This document shows, in pieces, positions 6,031-14,446 of a stretch of 64,000 nucleotides of DNA (position 1 is the stretch's first letter; the number at the start of each line of letters is the position of its first letter). The notes below the pieces were generated by a model. That model did not search any database, had not been told where the DNA came from, and saw only the letters and a program-made list of their open reading frames with translations. A program made the translations under genes and the position numbers. Source of the stretch: an uncultured candidate division Zixibacteria bacterium (lineage in GTDB: Bacteria > Zixibacteria > MSB-5A5 > SM1-73); assembly GCA_903908285.1 (NCBI GenBank), contig CAIVRH010000033.1, positions 1 to 64,000 of the forward strand, in the 5' to 3' direction.

Positions 6031-7431
6031 TTAAGAGAACATCTTTCCGGGATTAATGATCTGATCCGGGTCGAAGGCGGATTTGATCTTTTTCATCAGC
6101 TCGATGCCTTCTTTCCCCACTTCCCATTCCAAATATTTTGCTTTGGTTACCCCGATTCCGTGTTCACCGGAGAGGGTCCCGCCCAATTCAAGGGTGCGCC
6201 TGAACAACTCGTCCACGGCTTTTTCCACCCTTTCCATCTGCTCGCGGTTTCGGGAGTCACACATAAAATTGACATGCAGATTACCATCCCCGGCATGCCC
6301 GAATGTATAAATGCTTACCTGGTATTTATTGGATAGCTCTTTTATCCCCTCCACCATAGCGGGGAGCTGGCTGGTGGGAACAGAGATGTCTTCATTCACC
6401 TTGGTGGGAGCGATCCGCAGAAGAGAAGGGGAGATCGATCTTCGTACCTTCCACAATTTATCCTTTTCCTCTTTGGTCTTGGCAATTTCCAGACTTTTTG
6501 CCTTCTTCTCCTGGCATATCTCCATTATCTTTTCCAAATCCTGCTGTATTTCCGCTCTGTCATCTCCATCCACTTCGATCAAGAGCACAGCCTCGAGCGG
6601 ACGCTCGCCCGTAGCGGCAGCCTTTTCTATATTGTCCAGCTTCACATATTCCATCACGCATTGCAGAGTGTCGCCGTCGATGAATTCCAAAACAGAGGGG
6701 ATCACTCCGGAGGCGGTTATGGAGGCAACCACTTCTGCCGCATCCTCCATCCGATTGAAAGTGGCTAAGACCGTCTCTTCGTATTTGGGCTGGTCTAAAA
6801 GTTTGAGGGCGATCTTGGTAAGTAGAGCCAAGGTTCCCTCGGAACCAATTAATAATCCCTGCAGATTATAAGAGGTTCCATTCCCACTGTTCAGAATTCC
6901 GGTGCGAATGATCTCTCCATCCGACAGCACCGCTTCTAATCCCAGAACGTAATTCTTGGTCACGCCATATTTCCTGCCTTTCAATCCCCCGGCGCACTCC
7001 GCCAGATTCCCTCCCAGCGTGGAAAATTTCATGCTGGAAGGATCGGGGGGATAGAATAAGCCAAATGGCTGGATATAGTCTGCAAATTCCTGGGTGATCA
7101 CTCCCGGCTCAACTATGGCGTACTTCTTATCTTTATTCAGCTCCAATATATTGGTCATCTGCTCGAAGCTGACCACGATCCCCCCCTTTACCGGCAGACT
7201 TCCCCCGGTGTAACCTGACCCGGCTCCCCGCGGCACTATAACGATCTTATGCCGGTGGGCGAATTTCATCAAATTCACCACATCCTCAGTCGAGCGGGGA
7301 AGCACCACCGCATCCGGAAGAAACATCTTGTTGGTGGCATCGTAGGAATAACAGGTCTTATCTTCCGGGCTGAGCAAGACCTGATCCTTTTTGAACAGCT
7401 TGACCAGTTCTTTTTCTTGATTAGAGTTCAT
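6031..7431 (-). CDS. glcD: FAD-linked oxidase, GlcD / D-lactate dehydrogenase type
   Basis: The 466-residue protein (usual length for GlcD and D-LDH) has the PCMH/VAO FAD-binding domain at about 35-215, with VPRGAGSGYTGGSLP and the LGGNLAECAGG loop, and the C-terminal FAD-oxidase domain at 220-465, with GHAGDGNLHVNF and LSGEHGIG. It would oxidise a 2-hydroxyacid such as D-lactate or glycolate to the keto acid and pass electrons on at the membrane. It follows the lactate racemase gene on the same strand after a 135-bp gap with palindromes, supporting D-lactate as substrate. No Fe-S partner (GlcF) is nearby, so it may act alone or with an unlinked subunit. No clear ribosome site is seen at ATG 7431. 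Confidence 0.88.
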   Translation of the reverse strand: MNSNQEKELVKLFKKDQVLLSPEDKTCYSYDATNKMFLPDAVVLPRSTEDVVNLMKFAHRHKIVIVPRGAGSGYTGGSLPVKGGIVVSFEQMTNILELNKDKKYAIVEPGVITQEFADYIQPFGLFYPPDPSSMKFSTLGGNLAECAGGLKGRKYGVTKNYVLGLEAVLSDGEIIRTGILNSGNGTSYNLQGLLIGSEGTLALLTKIALKLLDQPKYEETVLATFNRMEDAAEVVASITASGVIPSVLEFIDGDTLQCVMEYVKLDNIEKAAATGERPLEAVLLIEVDGDDRAEIQQDLEKIMEICQEKKAKSLEIAKTKEEKDKLWKVRRSISPSLLRIAPTKVNEDISVPTSQLPAMVEGIKELSNKYQVSIYTFGHAGDGNLHVNFMCDSRNREQMERVEKAVDELFRRTLELGGTLSGEHGIGVTKAKYLEWEVGKEGIELMKKIKSAFDPDQIINPGKMFS

Positions 7432-7443
7432 ATTTGGGTTAGT

Positions 7444-7565
7444 GGAGTGAAATAAACCTGGCTAAAGCTAGTTTGAATATTATAAAGCCAGTTTGAATAT
7501 TACTCCTGAATTTTTCCCAGCCACTTTAGTGGCGTTAATTGGACCCGACTGAAGTCGGTTTGAAA
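7444..7565. repeat. Cluster of small hairpins ending in GTTTGAA
   Basis: Three units lie between the two lactate genes: GGCTAAAGCTAGTTTGAA (about 7449-7473), AGCCACTTTAGTGGCG (7519-7534), CCGACTGAAGTCGGTTTGAAA (7544-7564). Similar hairpin-GTTTnAAA units occur near 15701-15726 and 23628-23660. They look like a dispersed small palindromic family. Confidence 0.4.
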
Positions 7566-7566
7566 A

Positions 7567-8829
7567 TCATACTTGACAGGGATAAATGAATCCCGCCTGT
7601 GGAATGACATATGATCTGAAATTTTCCCCATGTTTCTTCTTGACCCATTCTAAAGCTTCTTCCATCCCTTCTGCGTATTTATAAAATCTTTTCTCCAACT
7701 CCTCCTTTTGGATACTTGAAATCGCCAGGATATCGAATTTCTTTAAAACCTTGGCATTACCGACTGCGGTATGCCCTCCGACCGTGATTTTGGCAGGATC
7801 GATATTTAAAAGCTCGTCTATGGAGGATGCCTCCAAAAGCCACCGGGAGAAAACATCGGAACCGAATCCCTCTTTGCATTCCGATATCAGAACGATGGTT
7901 CCCCCATCTTTTAGTACCAGTTTTGCATTATTTATAGTCTTTTGCGATTGATACAAACTCACGTCTTTAGGATAGCCTCCCGCACAGGCGAACACGACAT
8001 CCGCTTTTTCCTTAAACGAAACCCGGTACAGGTCCAGGCAGGCTTTCCGTCCCTCCTCGAATGCTTTTTCCAAATCGCCGGCTACGATTTTTACGATCTC
8101 CTTTTGTTCATTCACCACCACATACAAAATGAAATCGACCCCGGCTTTTCGGGCTGCTTCATCCATCTCATCGGAGATGGGATTTCCTTTGGTTTTGGCT
8201 ATATCCACTTCCGGGCGGAGGATTCTGGCGTGGTTTTTCCGGATGGTCTCGCGCCCTGAGATACCGGGAAGGATTCCTTTTCTTCCACCGGAGAAACCGC
8301 CGAAATAGTGGGTGTTGATCAAACCGGTCAATATCCTTACATCCGCATCAATCCAGACTTTGTCCACCAGAAGCTCATTCCCGGTGGAAAGAGTCCCCAA
8401 AGAGATATTGTTCTTATCGCAATCATGACTGATCACTTGGTAATTCCTTACTATCTCTTCGCCCAGGTTGTCGATATTTTCCTTTTCCGTATGCGCCCGG
8501 TGCGATCCGGTTCCTATCAGAAATACGATATTCTCATCCCTAATACCACCCTTATGCAATTCATCCAATAACGGTAACAGAAGATTGTATGTAGATCTTC
8601 TGTAAGGTGTCCCCCGGGTGTAGTCAGAAACCTCCACGCAAGCGGTCATTTTTCCTTTCGCGATTTCGGAAAGTTTCTTGGACCCTATTGGGTGGATTAA
8701 AGCTTCTATCTCCGCTTTGGTGATATCAGGGATGCCGGTGGATTTACTCAATTCCAGAATCCCGATTACATTCTTATCGTCCAGCTTTAGCTGTATGTAA
8801 GAAGAGCCGTACTTCAAATCGATCTGCAT
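7567..8829 (-). CDS. larA: Nickel-dependent lactate racemase family protein (LarA)
   Basis: The 420-residue protein starts at ATG 8829 after GGAGG and matches LarA (DUF2088) in length and motifs: GTGSHRAHT near 105, the central GLINTHYFGGFSGGRKGILPG near 170-190 whose His and Lys hold and carry the nickel-pincer nucleotide, and a C-terminal cytosolic domain. It would interconvert L- and D-lactate, or act on another 2-hydroxyacid, since the family is broader than lactate. The GlcD-type oxidase follows on the same strand, so racemisation plus D-specific oxidation makes sense together. LarB, LarC and LarE, needed to build the cofactor, are not in this window and must be elsewhere if the enzyme is active. 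Confidence 0.88.
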   Translation of the reverse strand: MQIDLKYGSSYIQLKLDDKNVIGILELSKSTGIPDITKAEIEALIHPIGSKKLSEIAKGKMTACVEVSDYTRGTPYRRSTYNLLLPLLDELHKGGIRDENIVFLIGTGSHRAHTEKENIDNLGEEIVRNYQVISHDCDKNNISLGTLSTGNELLVDKVWIDADVRILTGLINTHYFGGFSGGRKGILPGISGRETIRKNHARILRPEVDIAKTKGNPISDEMDEAARKAGVDFILYVVVNEQKEIVKIVAGDLEKAFEEGRKACLDLYRVSFKEKADVVFACAGGYPKDVSLYQSQKTINNAKLVLKDGGTIVLISECKEGFGSDVFSRWLLEASSIDELLNIDPAKITVGGHTAVGNAKVLKKFDILAISSIQKEELEKRFYKYAEGMEEALEWVKKKHGENFRSYVIPQAGFIYPCQV

Positions 8830-8965
8830 ATAGTTACCTCCGGATATCCAATGATATTAACGTATCGATTATAGCCAAATGTTAGCTCAAATGCAAGAGG
8901 AACATGAGCAAATTCTGCCATTTTGGGATAATGAAATTCTCCTTGCGGGAAGTTTTACTAAACGC

Positions 8966-8993
8966 TTGACTTTTAAGAGCGGTATACTATCTT
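8966..8993 (+). promoter_or_regulatory. Possible promoter of the glycoconjugate cluster
   Basis: TTGACT (8966-8971), 16-bp spacer, TATCTT (8988-8993). It lies in the 222-bp divergent gap between larA and the aminotransferase gene, 58 bases ahead of ATG 9052. The -10 is imperfect, and a nearby TATACT is spaced too closely to serve. Confidence 0.45.
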
Positions 8994-9051
8994 AGGTGGC
9001 GATAGAAAATGCGAGGTTTGCACAATCGGGTGCATACTAAAGGAGGATTTA

Positions 9052-10152
9052 ATGCAAGTAAATTTCGTGGACTTAAAAGCGCAGTATCAGACCATCAAAC
9101 CGGAGATCGACCAAGCCATAGAGGGGGTTATCTCCAACACGGCTTTCGTTCTGGGCAAGGCGGTGGAGGAATTCGAAAAGAAATTTGCCACTTACTGTGA
9201 GGCAAAGCATTGCCTGGGAGTCAATTCCGGCACATCGGCTTTGATTATGGTGTTACAGGCTTTGGGAGTAAAGGAAGGGGATGAGGTGATCACCACCCCC
9301 AATACATTCATAGCCACGGCTGAAGCCATTTCCCAGGTGGGAGCCAAACCGGTTTTCGTCGACATTCAAGAGAAGAGTTTTAACATGGACCCGACCAAGC
9401 TGGAAAAAGCCATATCCAATAAAACCAAGGCGATAATTCCGGTGCATCTGTATGGCCAGACAGTAGATATGAATCCGATCCTGGAGATTGCTGAAAAGAA
9501 GAAAATTCCTGTGATTGAGGATGCCTGTCAAGCGCATGGGGCACTTTACAAAGGGAAAAAAGCCGGAAGCTTAGGCTTAGCGGGTTGTTTCAGTTTCTAT
9601 CCCGGAAAAAATCTTGGAGCTTACGGAGAGGGGGGAGCTGTTACCACCAACTCAGACGAGATCGCACAGAAAATCAAGATGCTGCGGGATCACGGCTCCG
9701 CCAAGAAATTTTATCATGAGTATATCGGCAATAACTGCCGGTTGGAGGGGATTCAGGGTGCGGTTCTCTCGGTTAAGCTGAACCATCTGGAAGAGTGGAA
9801 CGACAAGAGAAGAAAAAATGCGGATCTCTACAGAAAATATCTCCAAGGGACTTCCGTGGGATTACCCGAAGAGATGCCATATGCCAAGCATGTTTACCAC
9901 GTCTTCTGTATCCGGGTAAAGGACCGGGAGAAACTGATCGATTTCCTGAAGCAAAAGGGAGTGTTTACCAACATCCACTATCCCATACCCATCCACCTGC
10001 AGAATGCTTACAGCTTTTTGGATTACAAAAAGGGAAGTTTCCCGGTGACCGAGTGGGTCGTGGATGAAATCCTCTCGCTTCCCATGTTCGCAGAGCTGAC
10101 CGAGGAACAGATAAAGTATACCGCAGATTGCATCAAAGAGTTTTATCAATAG
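9052..10152 (+). CDS. DegT/DnrJ/EryC1/StrS aminotransferase (sugar aminotransferase)
   Basis: The 366-residue protein starts at ATG 9052 after AAGGAGG. It has the whole PLP fold type I pattern of the family: NSGTSAL (58-64), TTPNTFIATAEA (81-92), EDACQAHGA with the PLP-contacting Asp157, and SFYPGKNLGAYGEGG with the Schiff-base Lys186. These enzymes transfer an amino group from glutamate to a nucleotide-linked keto-sugar for surface polysaccharides or glycans. It heads the 15-kb glycosyltransferase cluster, which fits a cytoplasmic step in nucleotide-sugar supply. The exact sugar cannot be read from the sequence, and no dehydratase or epimerase partner is present in the window. Confidence 0.9.
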   Translation: MQVNFVDLKAQYQTIKPEIDQAIEGVISNTAFVLGKAVEEFEKKFATYCEAKHCLGVNSGTSALIMVLQALGVKEGDEVITTPNTFIATAEAISQVGAKPVFVDIQEKSFNMDPTKLEKAISNKTKAIIPVHLYGQTVDMNPILEIAEKKKIPVIEDACQAHGALYKGKKAGSLGLAGCFSFYPGKNLGAYGEGGAVTTNSDEIAQKIKMLRDHGSAKKFYHEYIGNNCRLEGIQGAVLSVKLNHLEEWNDKRRKNADLYRKYLQGTSVGLPEEMPYAKHVYHVFCIRVKDREKLIDFLKQKGVFTNIHYPIPIHLQNAYSFLDYKKGSFPVTEWVVDEILSLPMFAELTEEQIKYTADCIKEFYQ

Positions 10153-10279
10153 GCGGAATATCCCCGAATGCGGGTATCGGCTGGGAGGTAAGGCTTTGGT
10201 TTCACTGAGATTCAAAGAAGAGGAGATGGAATCTTCCCATGTCTGAATTAACAGACTCCCTCTATCCCGGAGTTTGATT

Positions 10280-10999
10280 TTGACTGAGAAAAAATATAAG
10301 TCTTTGGTCATTATTCCGGTGTATAATGAGGAGAACCGGATTAAAACCGTCCTGGAGCGATTCAAGGATGTGGCAGTAGACCAAGTCATGGTGGTGAATG
10401 ACGGCTCCACCGACAGCACTCCGGAAGTGGTAAAGAGTTTCGGGAGGGAAACCATCATCCATCCCCAAAGGCAGGGGGTGGGAAGCTCGATTAGGGATGG
10501 GATCGATTTTGCCCGAAAAAACGGTTTCAATTTAGTGGTGGTGATGGCGGGTAACGGCAAGGATGATCCCAGAGAGATACCGATTTTGCTCAAGCCGATA
10601 ATAGAGGAAGACTTCGATTACATCCAGGGTTCCAGATATTTAGAAGGGGGGGAAGCAGGGAACCTTCCCTTAGCCCGTGCTATCGGAATAAAAGCATTTA
10701 CCTTTCTGTGGTCTTTTTTCTTATGGAAGAAGCTAACCGATGTGACCAACGGCTTCCGGGCGTATAAAGTTTCCCTTTTCGACAACCCCAGGATCAATAT
10801 CTGGCAGGACTGGCTTTCCACCTATGAGCTGGAATATTATATTCACTTCTGGGTGCTGAAGCTCAAATACAAATTCGGAGAAGTGCCGGTCTCCAAGATT
10901 TACCCGTCCAAGAAAAAATATTCCAAAATCAGGCCGTTTGTGGATTGGTGGCCCATTATCAAACCGCTTTTTTACCTTTGGTTTGGAATCAAGAAATAG
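10280..10999 (+). CDS. Family 2 glycosyltransferase (dolichyl-phosphate mannosyltransferase-like)
   Basis: TTG 10280 is the best start: GGAG ends 7 bases before it, whereas the in-frame TTG at 10274 is too close. The 239-residue protein has the GT-A nucleotide-sugar fold: VIIPVYNEENRI, MVVNDGSTDST (the first acidic motif), VVVMAGNGKDDP (replacing the more common DADGQ, acidic positions shifted), and TNGFRAYK near 155. No membrane anchor of its own is obvious apart from a hydrophobic C-terminus (IIKPLFYLWFGIKK). It probably transfers a sugar to a lipid phosphate or glycan at the inner membrane face. It lies 127 bases after the aminotransferase. Confidence 0.8.
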   Translation: MTEKKYKSLVIIPVYNEENRIKTVLERFKDVAVDQVMVVNDGSTDSTPEVVKSFGRETIIHPQRQGVGSSIRDGIDFARKNGFNLVVVMAGNGKDDPREIPILLKPIIEEDFDYIQGSRYLEGGEAGNLPLARAIGIKAFTFLWSFFLWKKLTDVTNGFRAYKVSLFDNPRINIWQDWLSTYELEYYIHFWVLKLKYKFGEVPVSKIYPSKKKYSKIRPFVDWWPIIKPLFYLWFGIKK

Positions 11000-11118
11000 A
11001 GTGAGCATCAAAGAAATTCAAAATTAAAAAAGCAAAATTAAAAATTTCAATGAAAATTTTAAATTAATGGAAATATGTTATTCCGATGTAAACATTTTGA
11101 TTTTTGAATTGCAATTTT

Positions 11119-11180
11119 GCACTTCGTCCTGCTTCGCACTGAGTGCGCTCAGCACGAAGTGAGACTCAGTGTCGAAGGAA
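11119..11180. repeat. Dispersed repeat GCACTTCGTCCTG...GTCGAAGGAA with inner hairpin
   Basis: It begins GCACTTCGTCCTG and ends GTCGAAGGAA like the copy at 1915-1946, but has an extra inner block with CACTGAGTGCG and ACGAAGTG that can pair with the CACTTCGT at its start. It lies in the 212-bp gap before the membrane glycosyltransferase. Confidence 0.45.
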
Positions 11181-11211
11181 ATTTTTCTCTTTGAATTTTT
11201 AATTTATCAAG

Positions 11212-13458
11212 ATGAAATCACCAAATAAGAAAGATAAGAAACCAGTTCCGCCGACCAAGGAAACAAAAGATAAATTTGCATTCCTGGCGAAGTTTTTTCA
11301 AGACCCTTTTTTCTCCTCAAAGCTATTTGAAATCATTCTTTTCGCTTCAATCCTGGGAATAGCTTTACTTGGCGGGATGCTGTTCCTGCATGCGGACCCG
11401 CCCCAAATCTCCTGGAGCCAGGATGTAGCCACCGATCCGCCCCAATACACCTATTTTGCGCGTAACCACGCCCTGTGGGGCAGCTGGGATCTGTTCGGGC
11501 ATAATCGATTTATCTTTTTCCTGAAATCCTTCACCACCGTGTTTTCTTACCTGGTCTTCTCGCTATTCGGGACCGGCAGATTTCAAGCCAACCTGGTGGC
11601 GGTGATTCTTAATCTTCTTAGCATGACCTTGTTCTTTTTGGCACTCAAAAAGGTTTTCAACAAAAGAGTGGCATTTTTTACCCTGTTCTTTTTGGGGATA
11701 AATTACATTTTCATCATGTACGGCAGAAACCCCTTTCTGGAGATATCAGCCATATTCTTAATAATCCTGGGATTTTTCTTCATGGTTTACTCTTTCCAGA
11801 AAAGATGGCTATTGATCCCTTCGGGCCTATTCATTGCTGCCGGTATCTTCTTTGGAAAGACTATGGCAGCATTCATACTGGGACCTTGCCTGGGGATTTT
11901 GCTCCTCTGGATGTTTGAGAATTATTCTGCTTCAGATCGCAAGCTCGATCTCAAACCCATGCTATATTTCGGGATCGGCTTTTCGGCCATTGCCTTATTC
12001 TGGATGTTTTTCAGTTATTTACCCGCTAAAAAGGAAGTGGCCAGTTATCTGGGCGAACAGGCATTCGGGCTGTATGGTTTTCCCATTGCTTTTCAATCTG
12101 TTTCGGGGTTTATCTCGGCTTTGTTTTCTTTCGGAATCGAAACCAGAGTGTACTTCAATATATTCTTTCTCATGCCGGTGCTATTCCTCTTATCATTTTT
12201 GGGTGTAATCTGGTACTTTATCAGGCGATCTTCCTTCAAGGAATTGATCCGGAGTCGGGATAACCGATCCAAGGTTGAGTTTTTCTTGGCGTTCTGGTTC
12301 CTATTCAGTTTTTTCCTGGTGATGTGCTTGAACTACCGCCCCCTGCGCTATCATCTGTACCTGATCCCTCCCATGTGCGCACTCTCCGGTTTATTTTTGG
12401 ATTCCTTTTTAAGCTCCTCCGGTTCCAGGAATAACTTCCGTCCAGGAGTCCTGTTCTGGTTTTTCTTCGTTCTCTCCGTTACCTTTTTCGCCAACTATGT
12501 GATCATCACCGGATATTCGCTGATCACCGGGAAGGAGATTCAATTGATTACCTCTTTGGGGATATCCCTGTTTATCACCCTCCTCTCCGCACTTTCATTT
12601 TATTATGGGTATATTCGAGCCAGAGCCGGTCGCAATAAACCGGCTACGGATGGGGGAAGACAAGGTGGACTGAAGTGGGTGGTTGTGCTGGTTTTGCTTT
12701 TACTTTCTATTTGGGTCAACTTAGATCAGTTTATGGCTTGGGCTTCCTCCCCCAAGTATTCTTTGAACCGGATGTCGATAGACTTGGGGAAGCTACTGAA
12801 CCAGGATGCGGTGCTTTCCGGTCCATACGGACCGGCTTTGGCTTGGGATAACAAACTAAAGAATATCATCCACATGTTCGGGGTCACCAAACCCGATCCC
12901 CAGTTGTTTTTGACCTACCCCATCACCCATCTGGCTATGGAAAGGGGGGGAAACCGGGAGCGGGCATTTCAGGATTATCCGGAGGTGATGAAGAAATCAC
13001 AGATAGTAGCTACCTATTGGATAAGGAATATACCGGTGGATATATTCAGAATAGCTGAAAATACAAACAATCCGGTTGCCCAGAAATACCAGCTTTCGGA
13101 TTTTGAAAAAGGGAGGATGTTTTTAACCGAGGGTAAAACGGATTCTGCCCGGATCATGCTGGAAGGATTTGTGGCAAAACAACCGGAGAATTTCAGCGGA
13201 TATCAAGATTTAGCGGAGATTTACTACCAGTCGGGGGACTTAAATAAAACGGAAACGGCGCTTAAGAAGGCGATCCGGTTTCACCCAACAGATTTCTTTG
13301 TTTACCAACAACTGGGTTCGTTATACATGGATTTTTTGGAGAAAACCGAGGAAGAAATATATAAATCCAAGGCAATAGGGGCGTGGGAACAGTCGATAAA
13401 ACTTTGTCCCGAAAACCTTGGCCTGGTTGCACAATTACGCCAATTGAGAGGATATTGA
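11212..13458 (+). CDS. Polytopic membrane glycosyltransferase (PMT/ArnT-like) with C-terminal TPR region
   Basis: The 748-residue protein starts at ATG 11212 (no strong ribosome site). Residues 1-25 are Lys/Pro-rich and cytoplasmic. About 12 membrane segments follow from residue 38 to 505, with the first large loop carrying SWSQDVATDPPQYTYFARN; early acidic residues in this loop are catalytic in GT-C enzymes. FMYGRNPFLE resembles the second loop motif of PMT/ArnT proteins. From about 635 to the end there are two to three tetratricopeptide repeats (KGRMFLTEGKTDSARIML; LAEIYYQSGDLNKTETALKKAI). The enzyme would use a polyprenyl-phosphate sugar and act on the periplasmic side, with the TPRs contacting a partner. 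It belongs to the plus-strand cluster. Confidence 0.75.
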   Translation: MKSPNKKDKKPVPPTKETKDKFAFLAKFFQDPFFSSKLFEIILFASILGIALLGGMLFLHADPPQISWSQDVATDPPQYTYFARNHALWGSWDLFGHNRFIFFLKSFTTVFSYLVFSLFGTGRFQANLVAVILNLLSMTLFFLALKKVFNKRVAFFTLFFLGINYIFIMYGRNPFLEISAIFLIILGFFFMVYSFQKRWLLIPSGLFIAAGIFFGKTMAAFILGPCLGILLLWMFENYSASDRKLDLKPMLYFGIGFSAIALFWMFFSYLPAKKEVASYLGEQAFGLYGFPIAFQSVSGFISALFSFGIETRVYFNIFFLMPVLFLLSFLGVIWYFIRRSSFKELIRSRDNRSKVEFFLAFWFLFSFFLVMCLNYRPLRYHLYLIPPMCALSGLFLDSFLSSSGSRNNFRPGVLFWFFFVLSVTFFANYVIITGYSLITGKEIQLITSLGISLFITLLSALSFYYGYIRARAGRNKPATDGGRQGGLKWVVVLVLLLLSIWVNLDQFMAWASSPKYSLNRMSIDLGKLLNQDAVLSGPYGPALAWDNKLKNIIHMFGVTKPDPQLFLTYPITHLAMERGGNRERAFQDYPEVMKKSQIVATYWIRNIPVDIFRIAENTNNPVAQKYQLSDFEKGRMFLTEGKTDSARIMLEGFVAKQPENFSGYQDLAEIYYQSGDLNKTETALKKAIRFHPTDFFVYQQLGSLYMDFLEKTEEEIYKSKAIGAWEQSIKLCPENLGLVAQLRQLRGY

Positions 13459-13462
13459 AAAC

Positions 13463-14446
13463 ATGCTCAGATCAGAAAGAAATATAAAGGTTTCGATAGT
13501 AGTTCCAGCTTTCAATGAGGCGGAGAATATTCCGCTTTTAATGGAAGAATTCTCCCGGATGTTTTCCAATACCAGAATGAGCGGAGAGGTCATCCTGGTG
13601 GACGATGGCTCCACTGACGGAACATTCCTCAAAGCCCGGGAGTGTCAGGAGAAATATCACTTTTTGAGAGTAGCTTTCCATAAAAGAAACCGGGGATTGA
13701 CCGAGGCTTTGATGACCGGTTTTTCCAAAGCGCATGGGAGGATCTTCGTATTTTGGCCGGCAGATCTCCAGTACCTGCCCGAGGATATCCCCAAGCTGAT
13801 CGATAGAATCGATGCCGGATTCGATGTGGTATGCGGTTGGAAAAGCGGATCGTACGGGTTAAAGAGATTGGTATCGTCCATTTACAACCTTCTTTCCCGG
13901 ATCATTTTCAGAGTCAAAGTGCACGACTTGAATTCGGTCAAAGCGTTCCGGCGGGAGATTTTAAATGACGTCCCGATGCGGAAGGATTGGCACCGATACA
14001 TGGTGGTGATGGCGGCAGACAAGGGATTCAAGATCGGCGAAGCGAAGGTTAAATTGTACCCGCGTAGATTTGGCCAGTCCAAGTTTGGACTATGGAGGAT
14101 TCCCATCGGATTGTTGGATCTTCTTTCCGTGAAATTCCAGCTTTCCTTCATGCGCAAACCCCTGATGTTGTTCGGCTTTTCCGGATTGATCCTGATGTTT
14201 TTGGGAGCACTAACCGGGGGGGTAGCGCTGTATTTGCGATTTGCCAAACATGAAGGGTTAAGACCGCTGTTATACTTAGTGATACTTTTGGTCCTGATGG
14301 GAATTTCTCTTTTCGCCTTGGGATTTTTGGCCGAGGCCATCGCAGGGCTCAATGATAAAATCGACAAATTAGACCAATCCATCAACAGAAGAAGATGGTT
14401 ATGGTCCTCCTCCCGGCATGAGAAGAGAAATGAAAAAGGAAATTAA
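13463..14446 (+). CDS. Family 2 glycosyltransferase with C-terminal membrane segments (DPM1/ArnC-like)
   Basis: The 327-residue protein starts at ATG 13463, four bases after the previous stop. GT-A motifs: VSIVVPAFNEAENIP (9-23), VILVDDGSTDGT (about 43-54), FVFWPADLQYLPEDI in place of DADLQ, and the R.FGQSKFG loop near 205 that closes over the product. Two membrane helices follow (235-262, 273-298), as in undecaprenyl-phosphate sugar transferases of the ArnC type. It would load a sugar onto a polyprenyl carrier for the membrane enzyme encoded just upstream; this coupling is inference from adjacency. Its 3' end overlaps the next gene by 17 bases. Confidence 0.85.
   Translation: MLRSERNIKVSIVVPAFNEAENIPLLMEEFSRMFSNTRMSGEVILVDDGSTDGTFLKARECQEKYHFLRVAFHKRNRGLTEALMTGFSKAHGRIFVFWPADLQYLPEDIPKLIDRIDAGFDVVCGWKSGSYGLKRLVSSIYNLLSRIIFRVKVHDLNSVKAFRREILNDVPMRKDWHRYMVVMAADKGFKIGEAKVKLYPRRFGQSKFGLWRIPIGLLDLLSVKFQLSFMRKPLMLFGFSGLILMFLGALTGGVALYLRFAKHEGLRPLLYLVILLVLMGISLFALGFLAEAIAGLNDKIDKLDQSINRRRWLWSSSRHEKRNEKGN

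Noticed and set aside
6083-6871. Plus-strand frames over the glcD gene
   Set aside because: Antisense shadows of a clear FAD oxidase gene, without ribosome sites.
8966-8988. TTGACT with TATACT as a promoter pair
   Set aside because: The spacing is 11 bp, too short; the TATCTT box five bases further fits better.
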